Shown: positions 23,720 to 35,755, counted from the first letter of the stretch. The stretch: 64,000 bases of DNA from Ursus arctos (GCF_023065955.2 NW_026622886.1:9062001-9126000), one strand, 5' to 3'. A program made the numbers and translations. Notes: a model not told the origin generated them from the letters alone.

Positions 23720-24500
23720 AAACAAACAGAATAAAACAAACAACAAAATCCCCGAATCTTCTTCATCCTGTATTCCCATCTCATTAAATACAGAAATTTT
23801 ATCCTGTCATGTGTTCTGAATTTGGAATCACCCTAATTTCTCTGTTTTATAACTCAAATTTATTCTATTAGGTGATCCTATGGTTTTGTTTGTTGTGTTT
23901 TTTTTTACATTTTTGCATTTTATTTTATTGTTTTTGCTATGTTTTACCATAAAAACATATCCAGAATTTAGTGACCTCTCATCTTCGTTGATTGGCCTAA
24001 GCCATCATTATCTCTTACTTGGATAACTGCTGTCATTTCTTAATTGATTCCTCTGTTTCCGCTTTGCCCAGTTCATCACACAATGGTCAAAAGTGTCACT
24101 CTTCTCTTCAAAACTTTTCAAGTCACTTTCCATTTCTCTAAGCATACAAGCAAAGAAAGCCCTTACATAATGGCCAAGGAGACCCTAAATAATTAGCTTA
24201 CCTAGTCTTAATTTTTGCCCTCTTCTTGTCCCTTACTGTGTCGCAACCACAATGGCCATTTCTGTTCCTAAAAATGCCATTGAATGTCTGGGCCTTTGCA
24301 CTTGCTGTTCCTTTCCCAAAATATCCACATGGCTTACTACCTTCCTTCAGAACTCTGCTAAATATCACCTTATTAATGAAATCTTTTTAAATCAGCCTAT
24401 AATACAGCAATCCCCATCCCCCATACTTGGCACTCCCTACATTGTATTTTTCTCTGTAATATATGCCTAGCATTCAAATATTATTTGTTAAATAAGTAAA
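23720..24500 (+). repeat. LINE2, second copy, 3' piece
   Basis: ATATCCAGAATTTAGTGACC, ACTTGGATAACTGCTGTCAT, GGGCCTTTGCACTTGCTGTT (24292 region) and an ATTATTTGTTAAATAAG end match LINE2. It joins the piece at 20370-20545 if the L1M is removed. Confidence 0.8.
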
Positions 24501-24600
24501 TGCATGGATGGAACTGTTGAAGTGATTACTACTGTGGTGGAGAGGTGGATATAATACTGATGTGGGAAAGAACTTTCCAAACCTATTTATTTCAGGATGT

Positions 24601-25945
24601 GATGTTCTGATTCATCTATTTTTGTTTTGTTTTGTTTTTATTTTGAAATAATTTCAGACTTAGAGTTGCAAAACTAATAGAGTTACCATATACCCTTCAC
24701 CCCGCATCTCTTAATCTTCTTCTTTTTTTTAAGATTGTATTTATTTATTTGAGATAGGGAGAGAGCACAAGCGGTGGGGAGGAGCAGAGGGAGAGGGAGA
24801 AGCAGGCTCTCCATTGAGCTGGAAGCCTGACACACATCAATCCCAAGACCCTTGGATCATGACCTGAGCCGAAGGCAGATGCTTAACTGACTAAGCCACC
24901 CAGGCGCCCCCAGCATCTCTTAATCTTAGCCCCTTACATAAACATAGTACAATTAACAAAATTAAGAAATTAGTATTGGTACATTATTGTTAACTAAACT
25001 ATGGACTATTTGGATTTCACCAGTTTTCCCACTAATGTCTTTTTCTATCCCAGAGTGCAACTCAGAATTCCATATTACCTTTAGTTGTTATGTCTCTTTA
25101 GTTTCCTTTAACTGGTGACAATTTTTCAGTCTTTCCTTATCTTTTATGGCCTTAGACTTTTATAAGTAACGGGCAGCCATTTTGTAGAGTGTCCCTCAAT
25201 TTCGATTTCTCTGATGTCTTCTCGTGATTAGATTGAGGTTATACATGTTTGAAAAATACCACAGAGGTCATTTGACCTTTTCGTCAGGAGAGACATGGTA
25301 TCAGTATGTCTTATTTATGGTGATATTACTCTTGATCATGTGGCTAAGACAGTGTCTGCCAGGTTTCTCCACTGTAGAATTACTTTTTCTTTTGTAACTA
25401 ATATTTGGGGAGAGATACTTAAAGCAATGTAAATATCGTTTCTCCTTATACTTTCAGCCTTTAATGTTAGTATCAGTGGATCTAGCCTGAAACAATTATT
25501 ATGTGCTATTCTAGTCGTGATTTTTTCATTCCTTCTATTCTTATGTAATGAAGAGTTGTTGGAGTCCTTGTGTATTGAAAAGTTGTTCCTTCTCCTCCAT
25601 TTAATTAATTATTTATTTATGAAAGTATGCACACATGAGTATTTTATTCTTTGAGTTATAAATCTATTACTATTTTTTTTTTAATTTGGCATACATCTTG
25701 TTTTTTCAGTATGCACCAATTTTATTTCTCTGGAGTATTTTCCTACTTTCTGGCATCATGAGATGCAGTAGGTCATCTTGTATTTTCCTTGCTCAGCTCT
25801 GGAAACAGCCGTTGGAGTGTAGAACCCTGGTTCTTCTTTTTGGAGAAGGATGTTTAGAAACCAAGATCTGGGTGCTTATTTCATCTTTTATAGTCTTTTT
25901 TCTTTACTGGCACTTTTTTCCCCCCACAGTCCTTACACTGTGAAA
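24601..25945 (-). repeat. L1M long 3' UTR, antisense
   Basis: Antisense L1M 3' UTR landmarks: AAATAATTTCAGACTTAGAG, CATAAACATAGTACAATTAA, TTAGTTGTTATGTCTCTTTA, GCCAGGTTTCTCCACTGTAG and CTTTCTGGCATCATGAGATG. The SINE at 24719-24912 is nested in it. Confidence 0.65.
24719..24912 (-). repeat. SINEC
   Basis: Antisense SINE ending AGCCACCCAGGCGCCCCC. Target duplication GCATCTCTTAATCTT at 24704-24718 and 24913-24927. Confidence 0.95.
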
Positions 25946-26330
25946 ACCTCTGAAAAACTAGAAGTAAATCTAGAGTAAAATTAGCATTATTAGGAGAAGA
26001 GAACCTTCTGATGGGAATATCAGAAAACCAGTAGCATATGAAGCTCTGTCATTTGCTTTTGGATATGTGTTGACCAGATTTTATGTAGTTCCATTTTAAT
26101 CCTCTCAAGCCTAGAAGTAGATTTTAAACGTGATTTTTGGCCTATCCTCATGGTGTCATGATGCAGTGTTTTCTAAAAATACGCATGAAATAGTAAGAGT
26201 CCTAGATTTGAGATACCTTTATGTGACTTGGGGATTAGGGAGGCATAAATTACAGAGCCTTATGCCAGTGTAAGTCAACCTCAGAAGTTAAAAAATACTT
26301 CAAGTAAAAACCAACTTTAACTGTTGTCAT

Positions 26331-26487
26331 GGGGCGCCTGGGTGGCTCAGTTGGTTAAGCGTCTGCCTTCAGCTCAGGTCATGATCCCAGGGTCCTGGGA
26401 TCTAGCTCAACATTGGGCTCCCTGCTCAGCGGGGAACCTGCTTCTCCCTCTCTTCCCTCTCCTCCCCGCTTATGCTGTCACTGTCTG

Positions 26488-26523
<36 letters not shown>

Positions 26524-26549
26524 AAATAAATAAAATCTTAAAAAAAAAA
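26331..26549 (+). repeat. SINEC
   Basis: GGGGCGCCTGGGTGGCTCAG head, body, about 30 bp of TC repeats (26493 on) and AAATAAATAAATAAAATCTT tail. Confidence 0.95.
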
Positions 26550-27575
26550 TGCTGTTACAAAGTGCTCAGTAGTTCCTAAAAGACTCATCAGTTGTAGTCT
26601 TTGTAAAACTTTACTACAGATATTCCTCAGTCTAATTGCCTTCCTTTTATATGTCCTTTAACAATAGGGACTTCAATAATACAGTGTATTAATTACTATA
26701 ATAATAAATTTTCATGTCTTATTCTCATTAAACTTGGAGGCTCTGAGAACTAGAAATCTGGATTTATTTTTTATGTCCTATGTAGGTGCCCAAATGTTGG
26801 TTGTATAAATGAAAGACTACCGAATATGTGACTCTACATTTTATTAGATTGCTAATAATTAACTGTCAAATATCTCTAAAAAGAGTAAAAGTTAATGTGA
26901 ATCTAAATTAGTCTCTTTACCAGATAAGAAGTGGTGATATATTTTGGGTTCATTTAGTTTTACTTCATACTCTAAGCATAGAAGAAGTTCTGCATATAGT
27001 TATATAGCATACATCAGGAAAGAGACATTTCTTACTTTCAACTGTGAAATCAAGTCTACATGGGATGTGTTTGAGGTCCATGACTGGTTCAGAACTTACT
27101 TATTAGTAATTAAACCAAATTGACCCTTTTTTTGTTACTGGAAACTTAGGGTTCTCAAATTTCAGTTGGATTGTTCCTTTCTGCCTCCTTCCTACCTCCC
27201 CCTTTTTCTGACCTCTTGCCATTCTATCCCCCACTCCTTCTCTCTTTGTCCATTCTTGCTTCTCTACCCCATTATTCTTTGCATTTTTGTCCCATATACT
27301 CTTGCTTTTATCATGTGTCTTTCTTCCATGTGTCATAGCATCATTGTCCTATTTAACTGTTCTTCCTCCCTCCTTTCCTTTCATCAGTCATTCTATCCAT
27401 CCTTCCTTCTGGGAATATATACATTTATCCCTTGCTTCTATCTCTCTAGACTTCATCCCATCCTTTTTCTTTTTCCTTTTCTCTGTAACCTTCTTTCTGT
27501 CCTTCTGTCATTTCATCTGTTCATTCCAAGTGAAGGTCCTTTTTTCCATCTGTTTTTCTTTTCCTTTATCTAGTC

Positions 27576-28170
27576 TTATGACTGACTACCATCTGTGTGC
27601 TGATGACTTCCAATATTTTATCTTCAGCCCATATTTGGACTGAAGACTTGGACTCTAGACTTAGTAATCCCACTTCCTTTGCTATATTCTCTCTTAAATT
27701 TCTATCCGGATTTCAATTGTTCTTATCATTTTCACCATTATTACCATTCTTATTTATGTCACCATCATCTCTCCTCTACAGAAGTATAGTAGCCTTCTAA
27801 GTGGTCTCCTAATTCTGCCCTTTGTCTGATACCCATTTTCTACCCAGGAGTCCAAGTGATTATTTTAAAAGTTAACTCATGTCATGTCCCAACCTCTGCT
27901 CAAAACCGTTCAAAGGATTCCTATCTTATTCAGAGTAAAAGTCAAGGTCTGTATGTGATTTGACACCTAGTGCATCCTTAACATCATTTATCCTTTTCTT
28001 ACTCTTTCCCCTCACCTATTGGCCTCCAAGCATGTTTTTTCTTCCTCAAACAAACACAAGACCTCATGGATCTGGGCTTTTACCCTCTATGGATATTCTC
28101 TTTTCTCAGATATCTGTATAGAGCATTTACTCTCTTAAGTGTTTCTCTCTGCACACAGGACATCTTCATT
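27576..28170 (+). repeat. LINE2, third copy
   Basis: TGTGCTGATGACTTCCAATA, AGTAGCCTTCTAAGTGGTCT, CCAACCTCTGCTCAAAACCG and TTATTCAGAGTAAAAGTCAA are L2 landmarks. The junction with copy B (ATCTAGTCTTATGACTG) matches the junction at 20363, which indicates a duplicated junction rather than a fresh insertion. Confidence 0.75.
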
Positions 28171-28920
28171 CTGTCATATAAAAAATATATTTAATGAACG
28201 CAGTGACCAAAAAGGCAAAAACTCCACTCTTGTAGAATTTAAATCTAGATGGGAATGTGAGACAAATAGTAAATATAAAACTAATATATTTTAGTATGTA
28301 AGAGATGGCATGTATTAAAAAGATAAAAATATAGCAAGGAAGGGTGGTCTGGGTTGCTAGGGGCAGAAGTGAGGGGAGGTCAGTTTTAAATAGGATGGTC
28401 AGAGAGGGCGTCACTTCAGAGGTGGTATTTGAGCTCAAAGACCTGAAAAAAGTGAGAAATTGAACCATGTAGATATACGAGGGAAGTGTATTCTAGATGG
28501 AAAGAATACCGTATGTAAAGGCACTGAGATAGGAGCATTTCTGTCATATTCAAGGTATCTCAAAGAGGGTCTGTGTCTAGAATAAAGTAAAGGAAAAGGA
28601 AAGTAGTAGGAGATGGAGTCAGAGAGAAAGCTGTTGCCCAGGTTCATCCTGTGGGGCCTAGAGGGTCATTTTAAGGACTTTTCTTTTTTAATGGAGTGGG
28701 AAGTCATTGCAATTGGAGGGTTTGTTCATGACCACTTGGTGTTTGGGTGAAGACTGGGGGGCAGTGGAGGCAAGTATGGAACCAGTGAGATAGAAGGCCG
28801 TTGTAATAATCTGGGTCAGAAATGACAGAGGATTGAACCAGATGGTAAGGTAAAGGTAGTGCAGAGTAGTTAAATTCTGCATGTATTTTCCAAGTACAAC
28901 TGACAAGATTTGCTGAAGCT
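28171..28920 (-). repeat. LINE2, antisense
   Basis: Antisense L2: TAGGATGGTCAGAGAGGGCG, TGGTATTTGAGCTCAAAGAC, AAGGCACTGAGATAGGAGCA, GGGAAGTCATTGCAATTGGA. It abuts the sense L2 at 27576-28170, making an inverted pair. Confidence 0.75.
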
Positions 28921-28939
28921 TTACATGTGGGCTACAAAA

Positions 28940-29330
28940 GAAAATAGATTCAAGGATGATATGGTACTGCTCACGAATATCCAGTTCTTACCTAGCCATA
29001 TGAGACATTTCCTTTCTTATTTCTCTTTGTGGTTTGGTAAAGCCACGTAACTGGTTATGGCCAGTGAATTGTGTAAGGATGTGCTTGGCTGAAGCAGAGT
29101 GAAGCCCCTGTATGCTTCTCTGGTTCTTCTTGCTGTGAAGGAGGACTTGTGTTGAAATTATAGAGCCACAAGATTAAAGGAACTGGCATGGGAATGTCAC
29201 CACTTAGAGGGTAACTGCCTGGAGTCGCAGTGAACTCAGCATGAGCAACATAAAATTTTTCTTTTGTCAAGCTACTGATTTGGGGGTTGTTTGTTACTCA
29301 GCATAAGTATGTCCTATTCTGACCAATCGG
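28940..29330 (+). repeat. MLT1-like (MaLR) LTR fragment, probable
   Basis: GTTATGGCCAGTGAATTGTG and the end TTGGGGGTTGTTTGTTACTC ... CCTATTCTGACCAAT match the 3' portion of a mammal-wide MaLR-type LTR. Decayed; subfamily unknown, no viral genes. Confidence 0.5.
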
Positions 29331-29559
29331 GTGATGCTTTGGCCTGAGTAACTTGAAGGATGGAATCATCAGTAACTAAGATTGGGATAAACTGTGGGAA
29401 GAGAAGTTTTGAAGGGATTTTCAAAGGAAGGTGTTGAATCAAGGCTGTAGAATATAAAAAAAAAATCCTCCTGTGACCACTGTGTATAAAATTGTACTCT
29501 CCTCCAATATTCCTCTACCCTATTTTACTTTTTCTCCATAGAAATTATCACAACTGAAG

Positions 29560-29800
29560 TGTAGTGATTCAAGAGCTTAGAATCTGAAGCCAGGCAGGCT
29601 GAATGGGTTTTAAGTCCTAGTTTTGCTTCTTTTCTCCTCATGTGTTTTTGGGAAAATTACTTAACTTCTTTATGCCTCAGTTTCCTCATTTGTAAATGAC
29701 AGAAGTACCTATATCAAAGGGTTGTGTGTGTGCATGTAAAGTGCTTAGAGAAGCATCTGATAATACACTTTCTAAATGTTTGCAGCTATAATCATCATCA
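29560..29800 (+). repeat. MIR element
   Basis: AGAATCTGAAGCCAGGCAGG, GGGAAAATTACTTAACTTCT, GCCTCAGTTTCCTCATTTGT and AAAGTGCTTAGAGAAGC are in MIR order. Confidence 0.85.
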
Positions 29801-29804
29801 TGAA

Positions 29805-29920
29805 AACTTCATGAGACCAGGCACTTAATTTTGTTTTCTCCTTTATCCCAGGGACCACAACAATGTTAGTTGGCTCTCAATAAATTTTTGATGAAACCAT
29901 GGATGGATAGATTGCATTAG
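29805..29920 (+). repeat. LINE2 3' tail
   Basis: GAGACCAGGCACTTAATTTT, TTTATCCCAGGGACCACAAC and GGCTCTCAATAAATTTTTGA are the L2 3' end. Copy C of the triplicated segment follows directly. Confidence 0.7.
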
Positions 29921-30515
29921 GTGACTGTCACTTTTTGCAGTAATGTCAGTGTGGGAAAGATCTTGACCATTGGCCAAACCGTAGATGGACCTGTGTGACG
30001 TGCTAGGTCATATAGTTAGAAAAAAAGAATTTTTCAGCATTAGTCTTTTTCTTTTCACATATGAATATTGAAATTTTATTAAGCAAAAACTGAAATATTA
30101 ATTTTTTCCAGCTTTATTGAGATATAACTGTGACATAAAACTAGTCTTTTTCTGAAGGAGAGAAATTTCAAATAGTACTATTAGACTACAGAAAAGAATT
30201 ATACACAAATCTGGGACAGCATGCTTTTGACCTCATGTTGGACAGATTTTATTTAGTTGTATGTAAATCCTTTAAAGCCCACAAGTACATCTTATACTTA
30301 ATTTTGTTCTAACCTGGTAAAGTCATAATGCAGTGGTTTCTAAAATTAGACAAGGAATAATAAGAGTTCTAAATTATAAATAGCTTTGTATGATATTTGA
30401 GGTCAGAGAGGCCTAAGTTACATAGATTGTATTAGTGTAAATTGATTCTAGGAATTAAGTGATTTTAACCCTTTTAAGCCCTATTATTAATTCAAATAAA
30501 TTTTCTGTGTATTTC
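29921..30515. repeat. triplicated intron segment, copy C (truncated)
   Basis: Homologous to A and B: GTCAGTGTGGGAAAGATCTT (29945), GGACAGATTTTATTTAGTTG (30239), CCTTTAAAGCCCACAAGTAC (30269), GCAGTGGTTTCTAAAATTAG (30330). It ends against an antisense L1M. Confidence 0.7.
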
Positions 30516-31081
30516 TTTTTTTATATTGATAGTATTGATATTCATATCATCTATAAATAATCACGCTTTTGTTTCTTCCCCTTTCCCTTCTTTATACCTT
30601 TTATCTCTTGCTCTGTTACTTTACTGGTTAGGTCTGCTACCTACAGGTTAAATAGAAGTGATGATAGCAGGCGTCCTTGTTTTCTCCCCAACCTTAAAGC
30701 AGTGTTTTCAGCATTTTACCATTAAATATGATGTTTTCTGTAAGTATGTTTTTGGATACGCTCTGTCATGTTAAGGAAGTTACCTTCTAGTCCTAGTTTA
30801 TTGAAACTAATTTGAATTCAGTGGTTCAGTTAGTAATATGATTTTTTTCTTTATTCTGTAAATGAGGTGAATTGCATTAACTAATTTTTAATATTAAACT
30901 AATCACTTTTCTGAAGATAAGTCCAACTTGAGTATGATGTATAATATTTTTTATATTTTGCTGGATTTGGTTGCTGATGTGATTTGTTTGATATCCTTGT
31001 GAGGTTAGTTTGTAATTTTCCATTTGTAACCTCTTTAAGGCGTTAAGGTAAATTTAACCTCAAAATGAGTTGAGGAGTGTT

Positions 31082-31312
31082 ACTTTTTTTTTTTTAAAGA
31101 GTTTTTTATTTTTTTTTTCTTTTAAGATTATATTTATTTGATAGAGAGAGACACAGCGAGAGAGGGAACACAAGCAGGGGGAGCAGCAGAGGGAGAGGGA
31201 GAAGCAGGCTTCCTGCTGAGCAGGGAGCCTGATGTGGGGCTCAATCCCAGGGCCCTGGGATCATGACCCCAGCTGAAGGCAGACGTTTAATGACTGAGCC
31301 ACCCAGGTGCCC
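31082..31312 (-). repeat. SINEC
   Basis: Antisense SINE with two T-rich tail blocks and head GAGCCACCCAGGTGCCC. Target duplication TGAGGAGTGTT at about 31072 and 31313. Confidence 0.93.
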
Positions 31313-31638
31313 TGAGGAGTGTTCCTTTTTTGTATATCCTCTTTATGAGATTTGCATCCTCTATAAAATTAGAGTTATGTATTCCTTGAAAGTTTGGTAG
31401 AACATACCTGTAAAGCTGATCGGCTCTTGTGCCTTGCTTATAAGATTTTAACCACTGATTCAGTTTCTTTAATGGCTGTAGGACTATTCATGTTCTGTTT
31501 TTGCTCTTGATTCAGTTTTAGTGAGGAATTTATCCATTTCATCTAAGTTTTCAAATTTATTGGCATAAAGTTGTTCATATCTTATTTTCTGTTTAATCCT
31601 GGCGGTATTTTATATTCTTAATAAAAATTTTTATCTGA

Positions 31639-31828
31639 GGGGTGCCTGGGTGGTACAGTCACTTGAACAACCGACTCTTGGTTTTGGCTCAGGTTATGAT
31701 CTCAGGGTTGTGAGATTGAGCCCCGCATCGAGCTCTGCACTCAGCGCAGAGTCTGCTTAAGACTCTCTCTACTTCTGCCCCGCCCCAGCTCTCTTGTCTC
31801 AAATAAATAAATAAATCTTAAAAAAAAA
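31639..31828 (+). repeat. SINEC
   Basis: GGGGTGCCTGGGTGGTACAG head to AAATAAATAAATAAATCTTA tail. Flanks AATTTTTATCTGA and AATTTATATGAGA look like a diverged target duplication. Confidence 0.93.
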
Positions 31829-32390
31829 TTTATATGAGATTATATCTCCTTTTTATTAATATTGCTTATTTTGCCTTCTCCCCCTTTCTCCCCTTAATTA
31901 CCTTGCAAATAATAAATTTTGGCTTTGTTTTATTATGTATTTATATTCTGTTTCTACTAATTACTGTTCTTTGTCATTTCCTTTCTGGTTTTTTTTTTTT
32001 TTAGGATTTATTCTGCTGTTTCTCTAACTCAAAGTTTCAAGTCTTCTATTAAAGCATTTAAGCCTATACATTTTTTTCTAGTACCGCTTTTTTGTTTTGC
32101 ATTCTTCACATTTGAGATATATTTTCTTCATTATTGTTCAGTTGTAGGTATTTTCCAAAATCCATTATGATGTTCTTTGTCCCATTAATTGTTTAGAAAA
32201 GTGTTTTTTAAATTTCAAGATACAGAATCCCAGTTCTTTTAAATATGTTAAGTACAACGTTATGATCTAGTATCGGGTCAGTTTTCATAAATGTTCCATG
32301 TACACTTGAATACATATTCTTTGCTTATTGGGTATAACTGTATTTTGGCTGCTTTATATACTGTATCTCTGTTTTTGGTTTTGTGTAGTT

Positions 32391-32895
32391 TCAATTGGAT
32401 GGGTCTAAATGTAGATTATCTCTGTCTCTTGACTCTCCCTCTTTATATCTTTGCCCATTTCTGTCTGTTCTTTATTTCTATCTATACTTCCCCTACCACC
32501 TTTGTTCTACTCCTCATCTCCTACCCCATGTCCCTCTCTTTCTTGCCATGATTGCGATTCGTGACCTCCTTGAATTGGTACCTTTTAGCAGTTCCAGAAA
32601 ATTCTTAGTCATCTTAAGGCCTCTCATTCTGCAACTCAGATTAAATTCTTGTTTCCTTAGATATTTGTGATTGATTGGTTAGTTATTGGTGGAATTTGTG
32701 TGTGTGTGTGTGGAAATTGAGGCATGGGTTTGAATCCAGAGAGGATTTGTATTTTCTTTTAAAAGTTATCTCAGATCACAACCAACCTGGGACTACTTTA
32801 AATGCAATGATATGCTTGAGGTGTTTAGGACCACTTAAATTCCATGAATTGGTATTGAGATTATGCTTTTGGGGGGCAGGGAATATAAGGGTTTT
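32391..32895. other. pyrimidine-rich then unrecognised intron
   Basis: CT-rich sequence (about 32420-32550), which might be the displaced pyrimidine tract of copy C, then sequence with a short (GT)n at 32698-32713. No gene recognised. Confidence 0.4.
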
Positions 32896-33012
32896 TTTTT
32901 TTAATAAATTTTTGAAAATAACTTCAGATTTGTAGAAAACATACAAAGATAGTACAGAAAGTTCCTGTGTACTCTGTACCCAGTCTCCCCTAATATTAAT
33001 ATCTTACACACT

Positions 33013-34566
33013 TTTTTTTGGCCATTTTAACATTTTTTATTTAAATTCAATTAAATACATATAATGTATTCTTGGTTTCAGAGGTACAGGTCTGTGATTC
33101 ATTGGTCTTATGTAATACCCAGTGCTCATTACATCACATGCCCTTGTTAAAGTCTGTCACCCGGTTACCCGATCCCTCTACCCCTCTTCACTCCAGCAAC
33201 CCTCAGTTTGTTTCCTATAGTTAAGAGTCTCCCATGGTTTGTCTCCCTCTCTGATTTCGTCTTGTTTTATTTTTCCCTCCCTTCCTCTATGATCCTCTGA
33301 TTTGTTTCTTAAATTCCACATATGAGTGAAATCATATGATAATTGTCTTTCTCTGATTGACTAATTTCGCTTAGCGTAATACCCTTTAGTTCCATCCACA
33401 TTGTTGCAAATGGCAAGATTTCATTTTTTTGATGGGTGAGTAGTTTTCCATTGTGTATATATACCAGATCTTCTTTATCACTTCATCTGTCGATGGACAT
33501 CTGGGCTCTTTCCATAGTTTGGCTCTTGTGAACATTGCTGCTATAAACACTGGGGTGTCCTTTCGGATCACTACATTTGTATCTTTGGGGTAAATATCCA
33601 GTAGTGCAATTGCTGGGTCATAGGGTAGCTCTATTTTTAACTTCTTGAGAAACTGCCATACTGTTTTCTAGAGTGGCTGTACCAGCTGTACCAACAGTGT
33701 AAGAGGGTTCCCCTTTCTCCACATCCTTGCCAACATTTGTTGTTTCCTGACTTGTTAATTTTAGCCACTCTGACTGGTGTGAGGTGGTATCTCATTATGG
33801 TTTTGATTTGTATTTCCCTGATGCCATGTGATGTGGAGCATTTTTTCATGTGTCTTTTGGTCATTTGGATGTCTTCTTTGGAGAAATGTCTATTCATGTC
33901 TTTTGTCCATTTCTTGATTGGATTATTTGTTCTTTGGGTTTGAGTTTGATAAGTTATTTTTTTTAAAAAACGATTTTATTTATTTGAGAGAGAGAGCAAA
34001 TGAGAGAGAGGACATGAGTGGGGAGGAAAGGGAGAATCAGACTCCCCGCTGAGGAGGGAGCCCGACGCAGATTTCGAGCTCAGGACCTTGAGATCATGAC
34101 CTGAGCCAAAGGCAGATGCTTAAAGGACTGAGCAGCCCAGGCACGCCAATAAGTTCTTTATAGATTTTGGAGACTAGCCCTTATCTGCTAATGTCATTTG
34201 CAAATATCTTCTCCCATTCTGTCAGTTGTCTTTTGGTTTTGGTGTCTGTTTCCTTTGGTGTACGAAAGCTTTTTATCTTGACGAACTCCCAATAGTTCAT
34301 TTTTGCCTTTGTTTCTCTTGCCTTTGGAGAGGTGTTGGGCAAGAAGTTGCTGCAGCCAAGGTCGAAGACGTGCTACCGCTATTCTCCCCTGGGATTTTGA
34401 TGGATCGCTGTCTCACATTTAGGTCTTTCATCCATTTTGAGTCTATTTTTGTGTATGGTATAAGGAAATGGTCCAGTTTCATTCTTCTGCCTATGGCTGT
34501 CCAGTTTTCCCAACACCTTTTGTTGAAGAGATTGTGTTTTTTCCACTGGATATTCTTTGCTGCTTT
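33013..34566 (-). repeat. carnivore L1, 5'-truncated, antisense
   Basis: Antisense 3' UTR (TTCATTGGTCTTATGTAATA), ORF2 C-terminus (ATTGCTGGGTCATAGGGTAG; GTGAGGTGGTATCTCATTAT) and further ORF2 to about 34566. Perfect 12-bp target duplication ATCTTACACACT at 33001-33012 and 34567-34578. A SINE is nested. No intact ORF. Confidence 0.93.
33957..34147 (-). repeat. SINEC nested in L1
   Basis: Antisense SINE ending GAGCAGCCCAGGCACGCC. It splits the L1 text GATAAGTTCTTTATAG, with ATAAGTT on both sides. Confidence 0.9.
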
Positions 34567-35514
34567 ATCTTACACACTATCTTATAAGCACTAACCTCCA
34601 GACTTTATTCAGATTTCCACTAATACTTTCTTTTTTCTGTTCCAGGATCCCATCCAAGATACCACATTGCATTCAGTCATATGTCTCCTTAGTCTCCTCT
34701 GTTTATGACGGTTTCTCAAGTTTTCCTTGTTTTTTATGACCTTTATGATTTTGAGTACTGGTTATGTATTTTGTAGACTGCCCCTCAATTTAGGTTTGAT
34801 GTTTTTCTCATGATTAGACTAGAATATAGGTTTTGTGAAAAATCCATAGTGGTAAAATGTTCTTCTCATTACATCATGTCAGGATGTACAGGATATCGAC
34901 ATGTCGCGATGTTTACTCAGATTATCTGGTTAAGGTGGTGTTTGCTAGGTTTCTCCACTATGAAGTTACTGTTTTATCCCTTTCCAAATTCAGGAATAGG
35001 AGATTTTCTTTTCTTTCAATCCAGACTGAGTAAAGACTTGAGATTCATGCCTTATTTATACTTGAACTATGGGTGGAGCTTTTTGAAGCCCAGGCTTTAT
35101 ATTGAGGGTCTATTATTAGCTTCCTCATTTTGGATGGACCTTGGACTTAATCTCCTGTCCTCCTCAACTTAGATTAAACTCAGGGTTTCCATTTCTATAG
35201 AAATCCTCAAGGCTAAAGCTGGCCTTAGTAACCTACTTACCCTCTTATGACTCCTTACTTTTGGGGCAGTCCAGTGAATTATGTTTAAAAGTTTTCTTTT
35301 GTTGTAGCTGTTAGTTTATTGTTAGCTATTTCTGTTAGGGTATCTTAATCCAGTGTACTGTCAGCAATAGAAGTCGGTAGGTTTCTTTGACATTGATTAT
35401 GAACATATTTTGAAGTGTTAACACTGGGTATTAGGAAGTATGACACTTGTAGTCATTCTCCCCACCCTCCGCCACAGACACATACACACAGTTCTTAAGA
35501 ATTCCTTGATTTAA

Positions 35515-35755
35515 ACATACTGTTTTCTCTGCTTTGATTGTCCTTTCCTGTTTTATCCTCTTGATGAACAGCCTATTGATTCCAAACTCTGCTCAAATGT
35601 TTTCTTCCTCATGCCTTCTCATGTCCCCTTTTCCCAGCCACCCCTCCCAACAGGGTTAGATTTCTTCAGTGCTGCCATAATGCACCGTTAAGAAATTCAC
35701 CATGTGGTACATATATATCAGTGTTTGGTTTACATATTATGGTAGATGTTATTCT
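35515..35755 (+). repeat. LINE2 fragment
   Basis: CAAACTCTGCTCAAATGTTT, TTCTTCAGTGCTGCCATAAT and TTTACATATTATGGTAGATG resemble the L2 3' region. Decayed. Confidence 0.5.

Larger units (their letters stand above)
24501..27575. repeat. triplicated intron segment, copy B
   Basis: Homologous to copies A and C: GATGTGGGAAAGAACTTTCC (24562), CCAGATTTTATGTAGTTCCA (26075), GTGTTTTCTAAAAATACGCA (26168), GTGCCCAAATGTTGG (26787), GAGACATTTCTTACTTTCAA (27020), TGAGGTCCATGACTGGTTCA (27070), then a long pyrimidine-rich stretch. Interrupted by an L1M 3' UTR block and a SINE. Confidence 0.75.
30516..32390 (-). repeat. L1M ORF2, antisense
   Basis: Continuous antisense ORF2: TGATAGCAGGCGTCCTTGTT, TTGCTGGATTTGGTTGCTGA, AGAGTTATGTATTCCTTGAA, TTATCCATTTCATCTAAGTT, GTGTTTTTTAAATTTCAAGA, TTGAATACATATTCTTTGC. 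Two SINEs are nested. Frames are lost. Confidence 0.7.
32896..35250 (-). repeat. L1M long 3' UTR, antisense, split by young L1
   Basis: Same L1M 3' UTR type as 24601-25945: TAACTTCAGATTTGTAGAAA (32920), GATCCCATCCAAGATACCAC (34647), GGTGTTTGCTAGGTTTCTCC (34937). A younger L1 occupies 33013-34566. Confidence 0.65.

Noticed and set aside
27166..27643. Overlapping 135- and 118-residue frames
   Set aside because: Phe/Ser/Pro/Leu-rich translations of a pyrimidine tract that is repeated in copy A; composition explains the open frame.
30004..30012. Full ROR elements at 18764 and 30004
   Set aside because: Both have TAGGTCA, but the upstream A/T-rich half fails the consensus, so they are only half-sites.
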